A DNA stretch of 64,000 nt from NCBI GenBank assembly GCA_954871525.1, contig OX940868.1:26841056-26905055 (forward strand). Direction: 5' to 3'. The notes under the pieces are model-generated. The model saw only the letters and a list, made by a program, of their open reading frames with translations, was not told the origin of the DNA and did not search any database. Shown one piece after another: positions 10,362 through 22,450 of the stretch (positions are counted from its first letter, which is position 1; every line of letters begins with the position of its first letter). The DNA comes from Parietaria judaica (taxonomy: Eukaryota > Streptophyta > Magnoliopsida > Rosales > Urticaceae). The translations under genes were made by a program, and so were the position numbers.

Positions 10362-13300
10362 CTAAAAGGGTGCAAGGATATACATCTTGCAACCATGAGG
10401 AGCCACGGAAGCTGTCAATCGAGAGCGCAAATTCTTGGACACAAATGAATGCTACAAAAACAAAGTATATGTAATGGAATTTGATATCCCCATGTGACAT
10501 TATATAAAATATAATCACGGCAAAAGTATTTAAATTTCGAGCAATTAAAGCAATAAAGTCCAAAATAAAATAAAAAATAACAAGAGAAGTATTCAAATTT
10601 CTAATTTTTTTCATTGAATTCAAACAAAAGAAGTTGTTAGATAGCTTGATGAACGTATAAATGTATAAAAAAAAAACATATGTGTATCTTAAGTAAGATC
10701 TATTAACATTAAACTGAAAAATTAACCAACTTCGTTAAAAAAAAAAAAAACTAAAAAATGTGTCGCTTCATATTTGTTGAATTTAAGTACTTTTATCACT
10801 ATTTTGTTATTTTTTATTTACTTTAAACCCCAACCAGCTCAATTAATCAATATTATATTCTACCAAATTGCTTATAGCATTGTTAAAATGAGAATTGGTT
10901 GATTACCATCCATAGATCTCTGACAAGAGCAGGGGTGAAAGGTGAGAGGCCTATCTCCCTCCATCCAACAGATATATTGGCTCTTGACAAGCCTCTGTTC
11001 CACAGCAGTACCACCTTCTTTCCTCCTGATAGTGGCCCAGCCCAAACCTATTTCACATTCACTCAAAATTAGTTAATCTATTTATTTGAGAAATCAAACT
11101 AACTACAATCAAAGACATATTAGAATTGTCCAAATGACCGTCGCGCCCTTCTTTCGGGTTCGGGTCTGGATTTACCAGGAGCCCACTTGCGTGCGGGCTT
11201 TAATGCTTTGACAAAGCAGGAAAGCATGAAATTGCTTCTTCTTCTTCGTTTTTTTTTTTAAATGCTAATCGAAATTCATTAAACGTACTTCCAAGCCTGC
11301 TTTGGATCGGATCTTCCTTGCTTGAACTCCCAAAGAATCCTGATTAACATCAATAACCTCTTTGTTTCCAATGATGCTGAGAGTTTCTTTACTTGCGGAT
11401 CTTACGTCACACCCAATAAGCAGAGGAGCCTATTTAAATAGAGATCATCAACACATTTTAGTAAAAAATTTATAAATTAATATTGTTGGAATTAGAGAAT
11501 TTATTATATTTGAGATTACTAATTTATCGACTGATAATTTAGTAAATGTTAGTTAAAATTGAGATTATTAATTGATTCAAAGAAGTTTTACTATGTCTAA
11601 AAATAACACACACAAAAAGGCCAATAATATTATGAGAAGCACACACTTTCATGGCAGCCCAAATGCTAAAATGGGACTTGTATTCGTCTAGGCTCATCCC
11701 TCCATTTCCCACTTCCAACATATCTGGATCTATAGAAACATAGATAATCATACTCAAGTATGTATATATATATATAATATTAGTACAAAAATAACTCATT
11801 TATTTCACAAAATAATAGTGAGGCAGTGAAGTTACCATTCCACTTCCCAGGCCCTGCATATCTTCCCCAAACGTTGTTCTCATCTGCAATAGATGTGATG
11901 CTGAAATGGACAAAACGACACTGGTTAATTAGTTCTTCTATCAATTTAAGGACTTTCTATTTATTACACTACAAGTAACTAAAAAGGTAAATGATTACAA
12001 CAAATACTTTCACAAAATTCAACCATATTAAAAAAAATGATTAAAAAATTTGATCAAGTAGTAAAAGGTGAATCGTTATCGTCTACCGCAAAAGCGATAA
12101 ATGATTTACCGCAAAAACATTTAATTGTGAGAGGGATGTGAGAATACTGAGTAGTGCGAGAGAAAACCTTTCCCAAGAATCCTTGATGTCTCCCGTGGTT
12201 CGCCAAGCATTGCCGTACATAGCGGCCCATGTTGCCGGGTTCTCTTCACCCCTACATTGCATCGAATAAAGTACGAGGACGAAAAGGTGGTATTTTTTTA
12301 AAGAACAATACACATGTATTTTGTAAAAAAAATAAATTAATTAATGTATCATGTATTTGCAAGGTGGACCTCTAGTTCAGCATTCGACAACCCGTTACAA
12401 ATAATATATATAATTTTTTTTAATTATTGAACATGATCAATGGCCACTTATTTAAGAAATTTATTAAATTCTTGGACCTTATAAGTTTAAAAAGGCAGGA
12501 ATTAGTACATAATAAGTCGAGTATTTATTCCAATAATATTAATTTATAGAAGTTCTAACAGTATAGTATATAAGTCCAGTATGAGGTGGTATCCGTGAGT
12601 TACCATTCGCAGATCGAGTAGAGGATAGGCCGACCTGCCTTACGCAATGCTGAGCTCATCCTAGCGTATCTGTTGAATTTCATCAACATTTACAGCATAT
12701 AACTAGCCTGTATGATGTTAACAATAAAGTCATAGTTTGGTGTATTTTTGGCACAGAAAATAACCTGGACTGTGGCTTAGAGGCATCATGATAGCAATTA
12801 TCATACTTCAAATAATCCACTCCCTGCACTCAAATTCACCCCTTTATTCCTTCTGCCATTTCACTATAAATTCGTTTCTATTTCTGAATAGAATCGGTGG
12901 CAGGGTCGGCCCAACGTTTTCATAATTTTTTATATAGAAAAACTTCATTCTAAATATGAATATATATATATATATATACTTTTTTCATTGATCTTGCTAA
13001 TCTTCTTGATTTTTCATAAGCAGTTTTAAAAATCAACTACCAAAAATAGATTTTTTTTTTTACCTAATTTTAACTTTGCAATTAAAAGAGTAACGAACAC
13101 TAACCCATTGAGCAAAAGTTTGAGCATCTTGATCCTCATGCCCAAGCGACCCTGGCATGGTCTTGCTACATGTCATGTAACTATATATATTCAAAACACA
13201 ATTTGTCACATGAATTTTTGCTGATATAATATATTCATTCAATAATTATTGATTTTTTATTTCTAAAAAGACAATTGATATTAAATTTGTATTTTACCCG

Positions 13301-15289
13301 GCGTCCGAATATATGCCCAGTTTCAAGCCTCTTGAGTGAACATAATCAGCCAAAGCCTTGATTCCAGAAGGAAAAGTGGTTGCTTTTGCTCTTAGATTAC
13401 CCTTCTCATCTCTATTCACTTCACCCCAGCAATCATCTGATTTCTCACAATGAAAATCACTTTATTTATTTTTTTTCAAAAATATATACAATGTTTTACT
13501 ATCCAAGCTTTCTTTGTAATTGGTACTAGTTTTCAATAAATATATATATATATATATATATATAACATCCTACCTTAAAAAATGACAAAAATTATACTTG
13601 CCCGCAACACATGACTTTCTTGAATGTATTTGTACATAAAGTTAAAAAATAAAATCAATATATAAAATTACGAATCACTGTTGATTTGTAATTTTAAATA
13701 AAAGTTCAAAAGTACTCTATTTTAATATGATAAAAACATAGTCGAGCAAGTCATGTGTTGCCACTTGCCAATAATTTTTTTTTTTTTTTTTTGCTATTTT
13801 AAATGTTTATAGGATATTTCGGCCAATTTCATTTTTATTATCAAGATGAGAAATAAATAGAAAAATGATAATTATTGAGGATGAATTAGTAAATACCTAT
13901 GTTAACATATTTGTACCCAACTGCTGCCAAGTCAGTTGCAACAAGAGCATCAGCTGCCCAAAAAATAAAAATAAAAAAAATCACAGAAAGTATTTACTAA
14001 TTCCTTATTTTCTCAGTGAAAATGAGTGCCAATTAAGTTTCTCTTTTACCCTATGTTTATTATGACCAATAATAATATAAACAAAACGGAGTCTTTAGAC
14101 AATAAAATTGATGCTAAATGTTATTATGCTTGTTTGGCAAAGACATTTGAAATAAGGTATAAAAGCTCCAATTAACTTTAAATATTACTTTAAGATTTCC
14201 TGGTTAATTAAAGCCTAAAGTATCAACAAACTTAACAATTCTTTATTAATGATTTTTAGCACATATCATTAATGTTTTTATGTGGCTGAATTGAGTAATT
14301 TCCACCTGCAATTAAATATTAAGATACAATATTAGACAACTTTCAGGAATTTTTATAAAAAAAAAGTTGGTGTTCGATTCAAATATTCAAGTATCAATCG
14401 GTCAGTTTACTTTACTTAAAAACTTGATTAATGGACTGACTCGTCATTTGTATATATATAAAAGCAAATGTTATTTATAATTAAATTAGTCACTTACTAT
14501 AATCAATTATAAATATTGTTTCCGAAAGTTCTCATTGTGATTCAAAAGAAAATCGGTCTCTGGTATTGGCAAATTGGATTCAATTATACGTAAAATGTGT
14601 ATTTAAAAATATGTTCAAGACTATAACACATGACTGTTTCCCTGTTCTTCTCTGTGTTTGTACCTTGTTGTACTAAAATAAATCGAAGTCCAGGTTCAAA
14701 GATTTCAAAGCATTTGACTTGTTCTTTCCATTAATTTCAATGGTCTAGATGGATATATTATTCTGAAATGGGAAAGAAAAATTCAAATATATTTTCTTAA
14801 TATATACCGGGCTAAGATAGCAAAAAAGATTCAAAGTCAATCATTGAAGCATAAAGTTAAAACTTAATAACACAAAACAAGAACATGAAGAATAAGAATG
14901 TTGAACAGAGAATTGTTGAATCTGAGAAACTCACTCAAACATTTTGAGAGCGGTACTTACTTACCTGTGGCTTTCACGGTCCGCTCGTCTACATTACACT
15001 GAAAGTGATTCCAACTATTCCAACTGCAGAAAAAATATATATATTAATAAAATCAGAAAGAAAAAAATAAAAAAATTGTGTTGGAAATGAATTGATTTAA
15101 TAATAATAATAATATATACCCCATGGGAGGTGTCCGAGCAACGCCATTGGCAAAGAGGAAGTGAGAGTACTGAGTGATCTCGTTATGCTTAGCAAATGTG
15201 ACGCCAAATAAACTCGCAACTATGGCGATGACACACACAGAGATCTCTCTGTAACACATGATGTTTCTATGAGCTGTTGTGGTCACCAC
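10362..15289 (-). CDS. Alpha-galactosidase, glycoside hydrolase family 27
   Basis: Thirteen exons on the minus strand: 15289-15120, 15023-14965, 13953-13897, 13436-13298, 13180-13105, 12823-12765, 12669-12604, 12251-12168, 11900-11836, 11729-11647, 11429-11289, 11047-10907, 10451-10362. All junctions are GT-AG and in phase; total 409 aa, the normal length for plant GH27. The enzyme removes terminal alpha-1,6-galactose from raffinose-family sugars, galactomannan or galactolipids. Residues 15-33 form a hydrophobic signal peptide ([18 protein letters not shown]), so it is secreted or vacuolar; a second ATG at codon 11 would also preserve the signal. The catalytic domain begins TPPMGWNSWNHF. The nucleophile is D175 in LKYDNC and the acid/base D230 in [19 protein letters not shown] follows at 258-269. 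The C-terminal beta domain ends CKMYILAPF. All key residues are intact, so the gene looks functional. Raised doubt only about which of the two start codons is used. Confidence 0.95.
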
Positions 15290-15713
15290 TCAAAGATGGA
15301 AGATGGGTTCATTCAATCTGATCTCATGAAGAACATATAATACAGGCAAAAGTCATAAATTTGATTTCGCTACTACCAAAAACCGTTGTTAAAATACTCT
15401 GTTAGCTCCACGTGTCAAGCTTAAATTACGCCATGTGTCAGTGGGTCTCTCTCTCCAACTTGCATATAATTTTTTTTTTAATATCTATTGTTGCATAAGT
15501 ATTTATATATTTTTAACACTATAAGTACTCAAGTTATTATTAGTGACATAAGTAGTTAAGGTATTATCATATACATAATAATGTATGTAAAATTTGTGGC
15601 AGAAGTTACGGGAAAAAAAATAGTCTCCAACGTCATTAAATTACAAATGTTTCACCCTCAAACTCTTAAAAAACGTGTAAATTCACCCAAATTTTATATA
15701 TGTATATATGATA
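15290..15713. other. 5' flank of alpha-galactosidase gene
   Basis: Includes its promoter, reading leftward. I see no certain TATA box (a weak TATTATATG lies near 15335 on the minus strand). A CCACGTGTC G-box-like site is at about 15408-15416. No gene. Confidence 0.4.
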
Positions 15714-15721
15714 ATAGTATA

Positions 15722-18151
15722 GGGAAACTTGAAAAAAAAAAGTCCCCCAAAATGCAAGTTCTACCCCTTTTGTTCCCCACTTCAATAAATTTGAAAATTT
15801 ATTCCCCAACTCAATTTGTACCACAATTTTGACAAAAATACCCACTTTTACCATTTTTTTTTACTCACCATTTTCACCCCTCTCTGTGTGGTTAGACCTT
15901 TTTTGCTTCAATTTGGACCGTTTTTGGTATCTTAATAGACAGTTTCTTGGTTTCGAAAAAATGCTTAGACACTTTCATGCATAGACTTAGACACGAAATC
16001 AAGCCTAAGTAGACACTTCTAAATTTTCAAAATAAAATCCATCAAATTATTAACTGGTTAAAATTATAAGTCTATATATAGTTAGACACTTTTTAACATA
16101 AAAAAAGATTGTTTTGTGCATCTTTGTAGACACTTCTAAAAAAGTGCGAAATATTGGTTAGACAATTTTTTGCCTTATTTTGGACCGTTTTTGGTATTGG
16201 CTTAGATATTTTTTGGGTTCGAAAAAAGTCTTAGACAGTTTCATGCATAGACTTAGACACTAAATCAAGCCTAAGTAGACACTTATATATTTTCAAAATA
16301 AAGTCAATCAAATTATTAACTGGTTAAAATTACAAGTCTATATATAGTTAGACACTTTTTAATATAAAAAGTGATTGTTTTGTGCATCTTTGTAGACATT
16401 TCTAAAAAAGTGCAAAATATTGGTTAGACCGTTTTTTGCCTCATGTTTTACCGTTTTTGGTATTGGCTTAGACAGTTTTTAGGTTTCGAAAAAAGCCTTA
16501 GACAGTTTCATGCATAGACTTGGACACTAAATAAAGCCTAAGTAGACACTTCTAAATTTTCAAAATAAAGTTCATCAAATTATTAACTAGTTAAAATTAC
16601 AAGTCTATATGCAGTTAAACACTTTTTAACATAAAAAATGACTGTTTTGTACATCATCATAGACACTTTGAAAAAAAGTACGAAATATTAATTAGACAGT
16701 TTTTTTCCTCATTTTGGACCGTTTTTGGTATTGGCTTAGACAGTTTCTGGGTTTCGAAAAAATCCTTAGACAGTTTCATGCATAGACTTAGACACCAAAT
16801 AAAGCCTAATTTCTAAATTTTCATACTTAGGCTTTATTTAGTGTCCAAGACTACGCATGAAATTGTCTAAGGCTTTTTCCAAAATCTAGAAATTGTCTAA
16901 GCCAATACAAAAAACGGTCCAAAATGATGCAAAAAACGGTCTAACTAATATTTTGCACTTTTTTCAAAGTGTCTACAAAGATGCACAAAACTGTCCTTTT
17001 TTATGTTAAAAACTGTCTAACCACATATAAACTTGTAATTTCAACAAGTTAATAATTTGATTGATTTTATTTTGAAAATTTAGAAATTAGGCTTTATTTG
17101 GTGTCTAAGTCTAAGCATGAAACTGTCTAAGGCTTTTTTCAAAACCCATAAACTGTCTAAGCCAATACCAAAAACGGTCCAAAATGAGAAAAAAAAAATT
17201 GTCTAACCAATATTTCGTACTTTTTTCAAAGTGTCTCGAAAGATGTACAAAACATTCCTTATTTATGTTAAAAAGTGTTTAACTACATATAGACTTGTAA
17301 TTTCAACTAGTTAATAATTTGATGAACTTTATTTTGAAAATTTAGAAGTGTCTACTTAGGCTTTATTTAGTGTCCAAGTCTATGCATGAAACTGTCTAAG
17401 ACTTTTTCCGAAACCTAAAAAATGTCTAAGCCAATACCAAAAACGGTACAAAATGAGGCAAAAATCGGTCTAACCAATATTTCTCACTTTTTTAGAAGTG
17501 TCTACAAAGATGCACAAAACAATAATTTTTTATGTTAAAAAGTGTCTAACTATATTTAGAAATGTAATTTTAACTTGTTAATAATTTGATGGACTTTATT
17601 TTGAAAATTTAGAAGTATCTACTTAGGCTTTATTTAGTGTCTAAGTCTATGCATGAAACTTTCTAAGGTTTTTTTCGACCCCAAAAAGTGTCTAAGCCAA
17701 TACCAAAACGGGTCCAAAATGAGGCAAAAATTTGTCTAAACAATATTTCGTACTTTTTTGAAAGTGTCTACAAAGATGCACAAAATAGTCATTTTTTATT
17801 TTAAAAATTGTCTAACTACATATAAACTTGTAATTTGATGGATTTTATTTTGAAAATTTAGAAGTGTCTACTTAGGCTTTATTTAGTGTCTATCTATGCA
17901 TAAAAGTGTCTAAGTCTTTTTTCGAAACCAAGAAACTGTCCACAAAGATACCAAAAACAGTCCAAACTGAAGCAAAAAAGGTCTAACCACACAGAGAGGG
18001 GTGAAAACAGTAAGTAAAAAAAATGGTAAAAGAGGGTATTTTTGTCAAAATTATGGTAAAAACTGAGTTGGAGAATAAATTTTTCGATTTATTTAAGTGG
18101 GGAACAAAAGAGGTAAAACTTGCTTTTTGAGGAATTTTTTTTCGAGTTTCC
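15722..18151. mobile_element. Foldback transposon: 2.4 kb palindrome of 266-bp tandem units
   Basis: The two halves are inverted copies of each other. The left end reads GGGAAACTTGAAAAAAA and the right end is its complement (TTTTTTTTCGAGTTTCC). Each arm has a unique terminal part of about 170 bp (15722-15891; 17988-18151) and then tandem units of about 266 bp carrying TTAGACAGTTT, GGACCGTTTTTGGTATTGG and AAGCCTAAGTAGACACTT. Unit starts in the left arm are 15892, 16158, 16424 and 16692; inverted unit marks in the right arm are 16939, 17201, 17468, 17734 and 17981, so the right arm has about one unit more. The arms meet at a spacer of about 17 bp near 16810-16826. It is flanked by an exact 8-bp duplication, ATAGTATA, at 15714-15721 and 18152-18159 (or 9 bp with one mismatch if the ends are GGAAAC). 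No transposase frame; mobilised in trans if at all. Eight bp suggests hAT, nine would suggest Mutator-like. Confidence 0.88.
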
Positions 18152-18159
18152 ATAGTATA

Positions 18160-21100
18160 TGTACTTAGATGCCAATAAATAATAATAACCAGTTACCAGT
18201 ATTTATGTCCTTAATAACTTAAGGACCTACTTGCACGTTGGCGAGAGAGGGAGCCATTGACACGACTTAACTTAAGTTTGACACATAGAGTTAACATAAT
18301 TCTATTTTTGTCTAAATATGTCCTGAATTTTAAAGTATTTTTGGATGCAAAAATACGTTTGCATGTAGTAGCCTTATTAACACTAATAATACATAAGCTA
18401 TAAATATCGTTTGTATATATATCTCCAAGTTATTTTTATTTTTTAAGTGTTTTATAATAGGTGTATACACCAACCGAAATAACATAGGACCACCTATATG
18501 TATAGGGATTTGGACCCTTTTCAGTACATCTTTGGCCTTTGGTGGATGGACAAGATCTGAACAATGGATTTTGCTTTAAATGATTCATCATATTTTCTTC
18601 AAAAATTTATTAGCCTTACAGATTGAATTGAGTTGCATGTAACCAAGCAAATTTAGTGAGTGACAGCCGTACCACATTTTTATTCAAGAGGTCATGTGTT
18701 CAAATTTTCTTATGAGAGACTCAAATGAGTGTTATCTTTATATATTTGTAAATTTTGTCAATAATATTATCTATTCTTACACTGAATATATTTAGTAATG
18801 TGAGATATATTATAACATTGGTCGATAGCGCCATTTCATTCAAAAAAAAAATTTGAATTGCATATCACGATACGGTTTTATATGTCTAAAAAATATTTAG
18901 TGAATTATTTGCATGGAAAAGAAAGAAAAAAGTTTGTTGGTTGGATTTTCTACGTCTATATGCTATGCTTACATTACATTGGCGTTGACTTTCTAGAAAG
19001 GGTCGATCACTTTATGATTTGAGTCCGTAGGCCTTCAACTATTCATTTTCTTTTTTAGTTGGGCTATCATTTTTTATTTTATTTTTATGCTCAGAAAAAA
19101 AATCCATAACAAGAACAAAAAAGTTTACACCGAAAATCAGTACTAACAGGTAAGATATTTGTGAATATTAAATATATTTGCTTAGTTCATAACTCAATAT
19201 GAGGCTTTTTATGTTAAATAATATGTTTTACGTAATATATTTAGCAAGACACACCATAAATTAAATGACAAAAAATTGGCCACGGTGAAATTTTAATTCA
19301 ATGAGATCTATGACACAATATGATACGTGGTATAAAATTACCAGTTACTTAAGTCCCGTGGGACAAATTAATTTGTTTTCATATCTACTAAAATCTATTT
19401 CTTAGTGGGACAAATTAATTTGTGTTCATATCTACTAAATTCTATGTCTTATTGTATGATAGGATTCGATAAAAGTATAATAAAATCGTATCATATTGTA
19501 TGATAAAATTCAATGACATGCACAATATGATAGAAGTTTTGTAATATATAACAAAATTCTTGTAAGATGAAATCATTATATCTACTAATATTCAATGTCT
19601 CGCCTTATGTGATCTTAAGCATAAAACACCAAAAGTTTTGACGTGAAAAACGAAGGCCTAACATGAGCCATGAACGACATTTTCAAAAATTTGAAAAAAA
19701 AAAAGGCATGAGTCTTTTTTTAAGGTTCTCATACCAAATGTAAGATATATTTACACAATATTAAAGTTTTCTAAACAATATGAACACAACAAAAATGCGG
19801 AAGCAAAACGATTGAGTTGCCTCTCGCCATTGTTTTAATTTACGGCAAGCTTTGGCTTCTACTCTGGCAAGCTTTTCTAGGTATCCAAACTCTCGCTCTC
19901 ACTTGTTAGATAGTGTACATTTTCAGAATGTATGACTGAGTTTATGGACATAAAATGTGGTGTATTATGAATCTTTGGTTCCCTCAGGAGCGAGCGCTGC
20001 GCACCAAAGTGGAGCGGCCTTCATAACCATCAATGAAGTGATCACAACTTCCCAATTATCGGTATTAATTTCATTGATTTCCGGCAATCAATTAGTGTTG
20101 ATTGATCAAAAACTAATGTCAACTAGATCATGAACCATATATAGTGATGCCTCTAGTGGTAGTTGCTCTTCTTTGGCCTTATTAGCTCGACTATTGCGAG
20201 AAATTATGCTGGAAAATAATGAAATTAATTTTTCTTATCCGAGCAAAGTAACAAATTGATTGCTAATTAATCAACGGGACACTATAAAACTCTGAAAGAG
20301 ATTCGATTTTTCAGAGAGAAGAGTAAATAAACTTTTCAAAAGAAAAAAAAAACTTAAAATAAAAGTTCAAATGTTGTCGGTAGGAATCCTACATATCATT
20401 TGTTGTGCATAAAAAATCGTTAAACGTAGCTTCTTCTTCTTCTAAATAAAATTAATATTCGACGAATTATTGATATAAAATAATAACGATTAGTCACCAA
20501 ATCTAAAAAAAAATGTCACCGAGTACTCGAGAAAACAACATTGGTTTAGAGACTTTCTATATTCTTCAGTAGTATTATTAGCTAATTGAAGGTTCGGATG
20601 CATTTGATTGTTCTATTGGTACATATACAGTAAAATCTTTATAAAATTAATATTGTTAGGATTGGAGAATTTTATTTTATTATCGAGACTATAAATTTAT
20701 CAAGAAAAAATTTAGTCATGTTAGGACCAATGGCGGAACTAGGATTCCACGCTGGGGGCCTGATATATTTTTTTTATGCCTCTATTACATTAAGCATCAA
20801 ATTTAGTGATACATTCAAGCTAATTTTAACCGCTACTACAAATTAGAGTATCACATACTTATTGCATTTTCAAGCTGAGTTTTAAAATCTTATAAAATTA
20901 AAAAAAAAATTAGCTTAGAAAAAGTTTCAAAATTTTACAGAGTGATTTTGAAGTACAAAAAATTTAAGAAACTACAAGTTATATAATAACACCAAATTTT
21001 GCTAAAATGTATTTATGATTCTAAATATAACTTTTATAGACTTGTTAACAAGTTATATAATAACACCAAAATTATTGTTAAAAAGTATTTATGATTCTAA

Positions 21101-21269
21101 ATATTACTTTTATAGACTTGTTCTTAACAATTCTAAACCTACAGTGTGTTGACTTGAAATCATATAGTTTCCGAACATATATACGTGTATTATATGAAAA
21201 GCTGATACGTATTAGTTGATGCTATTAAAAAAATAAAAGAAAAATCCATAAAATGTCCAAAAAAACATC
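18160..21269. other. Intergenic DNA, no gene seen
   Basis: AT-rich throughout. A SINE-like box B remnant may lie near 18690-18715 (GAGGTCATGTGTTCAAATTT) and a hAT-terminus-like phrase (AATGGCGGAACTAGGATTC) near 20730. About 20990-21125 holds a short direct repeat (GTTATATAATAACACCAAA, twice about 63 bp apart). Nothing supports a protein or RNA gene. Confidence 0.5.
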
Positions 21270-22388
21270 TAAGGTTTGAGGGAAATGCCCATACTTTTAA
21301 ACAATTTATTTATACCCATTTTTAAAATATTTTAGACCATATTAACCCTGGTTTTAATTATATTTATTTATTTTCGTATTTAATTATTTATTATATATTT
21401 TAATTTTCGAAATTAATTTATCCTAAAATTTTGGTTGAAAACTTTCCCTATTAATTAGATTATCATTTAATTTTGTTACTTTGACCCAAAAACTAAATCT
21501 TTTCTTTTTCCTCTTTCCCTCTTTCTCTCTCACGTTCTCTCTCTTCTCCCATCCCTCCCTCTCTCACGTATGCTCTATTCTCCCATGGTAATATTTTTTG
21601 TAAAAATATATGCAGTTTTTACAGGTTAATAAAATTTTCGTATATATATTTACAATTTAAATATACGTTTGGTATATGTATATATATCGATATATATATT
21701 TACAGTTTTGGTATTGAAATATATATTTACAGCTTTGTAATTATATTTACACTTTAAATATTGTATATATATTTACAGTTTAAATATATTTTGTGATTAT
21801 ATTTACGGTTTAAATTTCGCATATCTATTTACAGTTTAAATTTCGTATATATATTTACAGTTTAAATATATCGATTATATATATATTTACAGTTTAAATA
21901 TATCGATATATAATGTTTGAAAATTTTTAATTGATCTTGAAATTTTTATTAACATATAAAAACGTTATAATCCTTATAAATAAGAAAAAAAATATGAATT
22001 CTAAATACTAGCTAAAAATGACGAAATAACAATTGATTTGAATTTTTTTTGTTAAAAAAATGGCGGAATAAAAACCAAAAATTCAAATAAATTGTAAACT
22101 AATTAATAGGGAAAAACAGATTCATATTTAATGGTCAACGTGATTTGTAAAATATTATCCAAGATATTACTAATTAATAGGGGAGATTAGTTTCTCTTTT
22201 TGCTACATTTAAGGAATTTTTTTAAAATTTAATTAAATAAATAAAAACGAATTATAATAATTAATCGTGATATTAGAAGGGCAATTTAGTCCACATTTCA
22301 ATTTAAAGGTGGTTATGTTTACCATATTTATAAATGGACTTTTTTTTTGAAACCTTGAGCTATAAATGGGCATTTGCCTCATTCACCC
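21270..22388. mobile_element. Inverted-repeat element, family B copy 1 (no coding capacity)
   Basis: The left end (GTTTGAGGGAAATGCCCAT...) and right end (...ATGGGCATTTGCCTCATTCACCC) are diverged inverted copies over roughly 100 bp, including GACCATATTAACCCT on the left and a matching complement on the right. The same ends and much of the interior recur around 32495-35305. The interior holds a CT-rich leader-like stretch (21505-21590) and a tandem array of TTTACAGTTTAAATAT phrases. I found no target-site duplication; the left boundary is approximate. Confidence 0.55.
21595..21915 (+). repeat. Degenerate tandem array of about 30-bp TTTACAGTTTAAATAT units
   Basis: About nine variants of ATATATTTACAGTTTAAATA recur with 25-40 bp spacing, with the last copies nearly identical. 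It is non-coding and lies in the middle of the inverted-repeat element. Confidence 0.65.
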
Positions 22389-22450
22389 AAAAATAAATAT
22401 CAACACTTGTCAATGTCATAGAGTAAAATATAAAAAGAAATAGACACACT

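Noticed and set aside
15892..17990. CRISPR-like or satellite array
   Set aside because: Units are 266 bp, inverted about a centre and bounded by target duplications, which is the structure of a foldback transposon; CRISPR is not expected in a plant genome.
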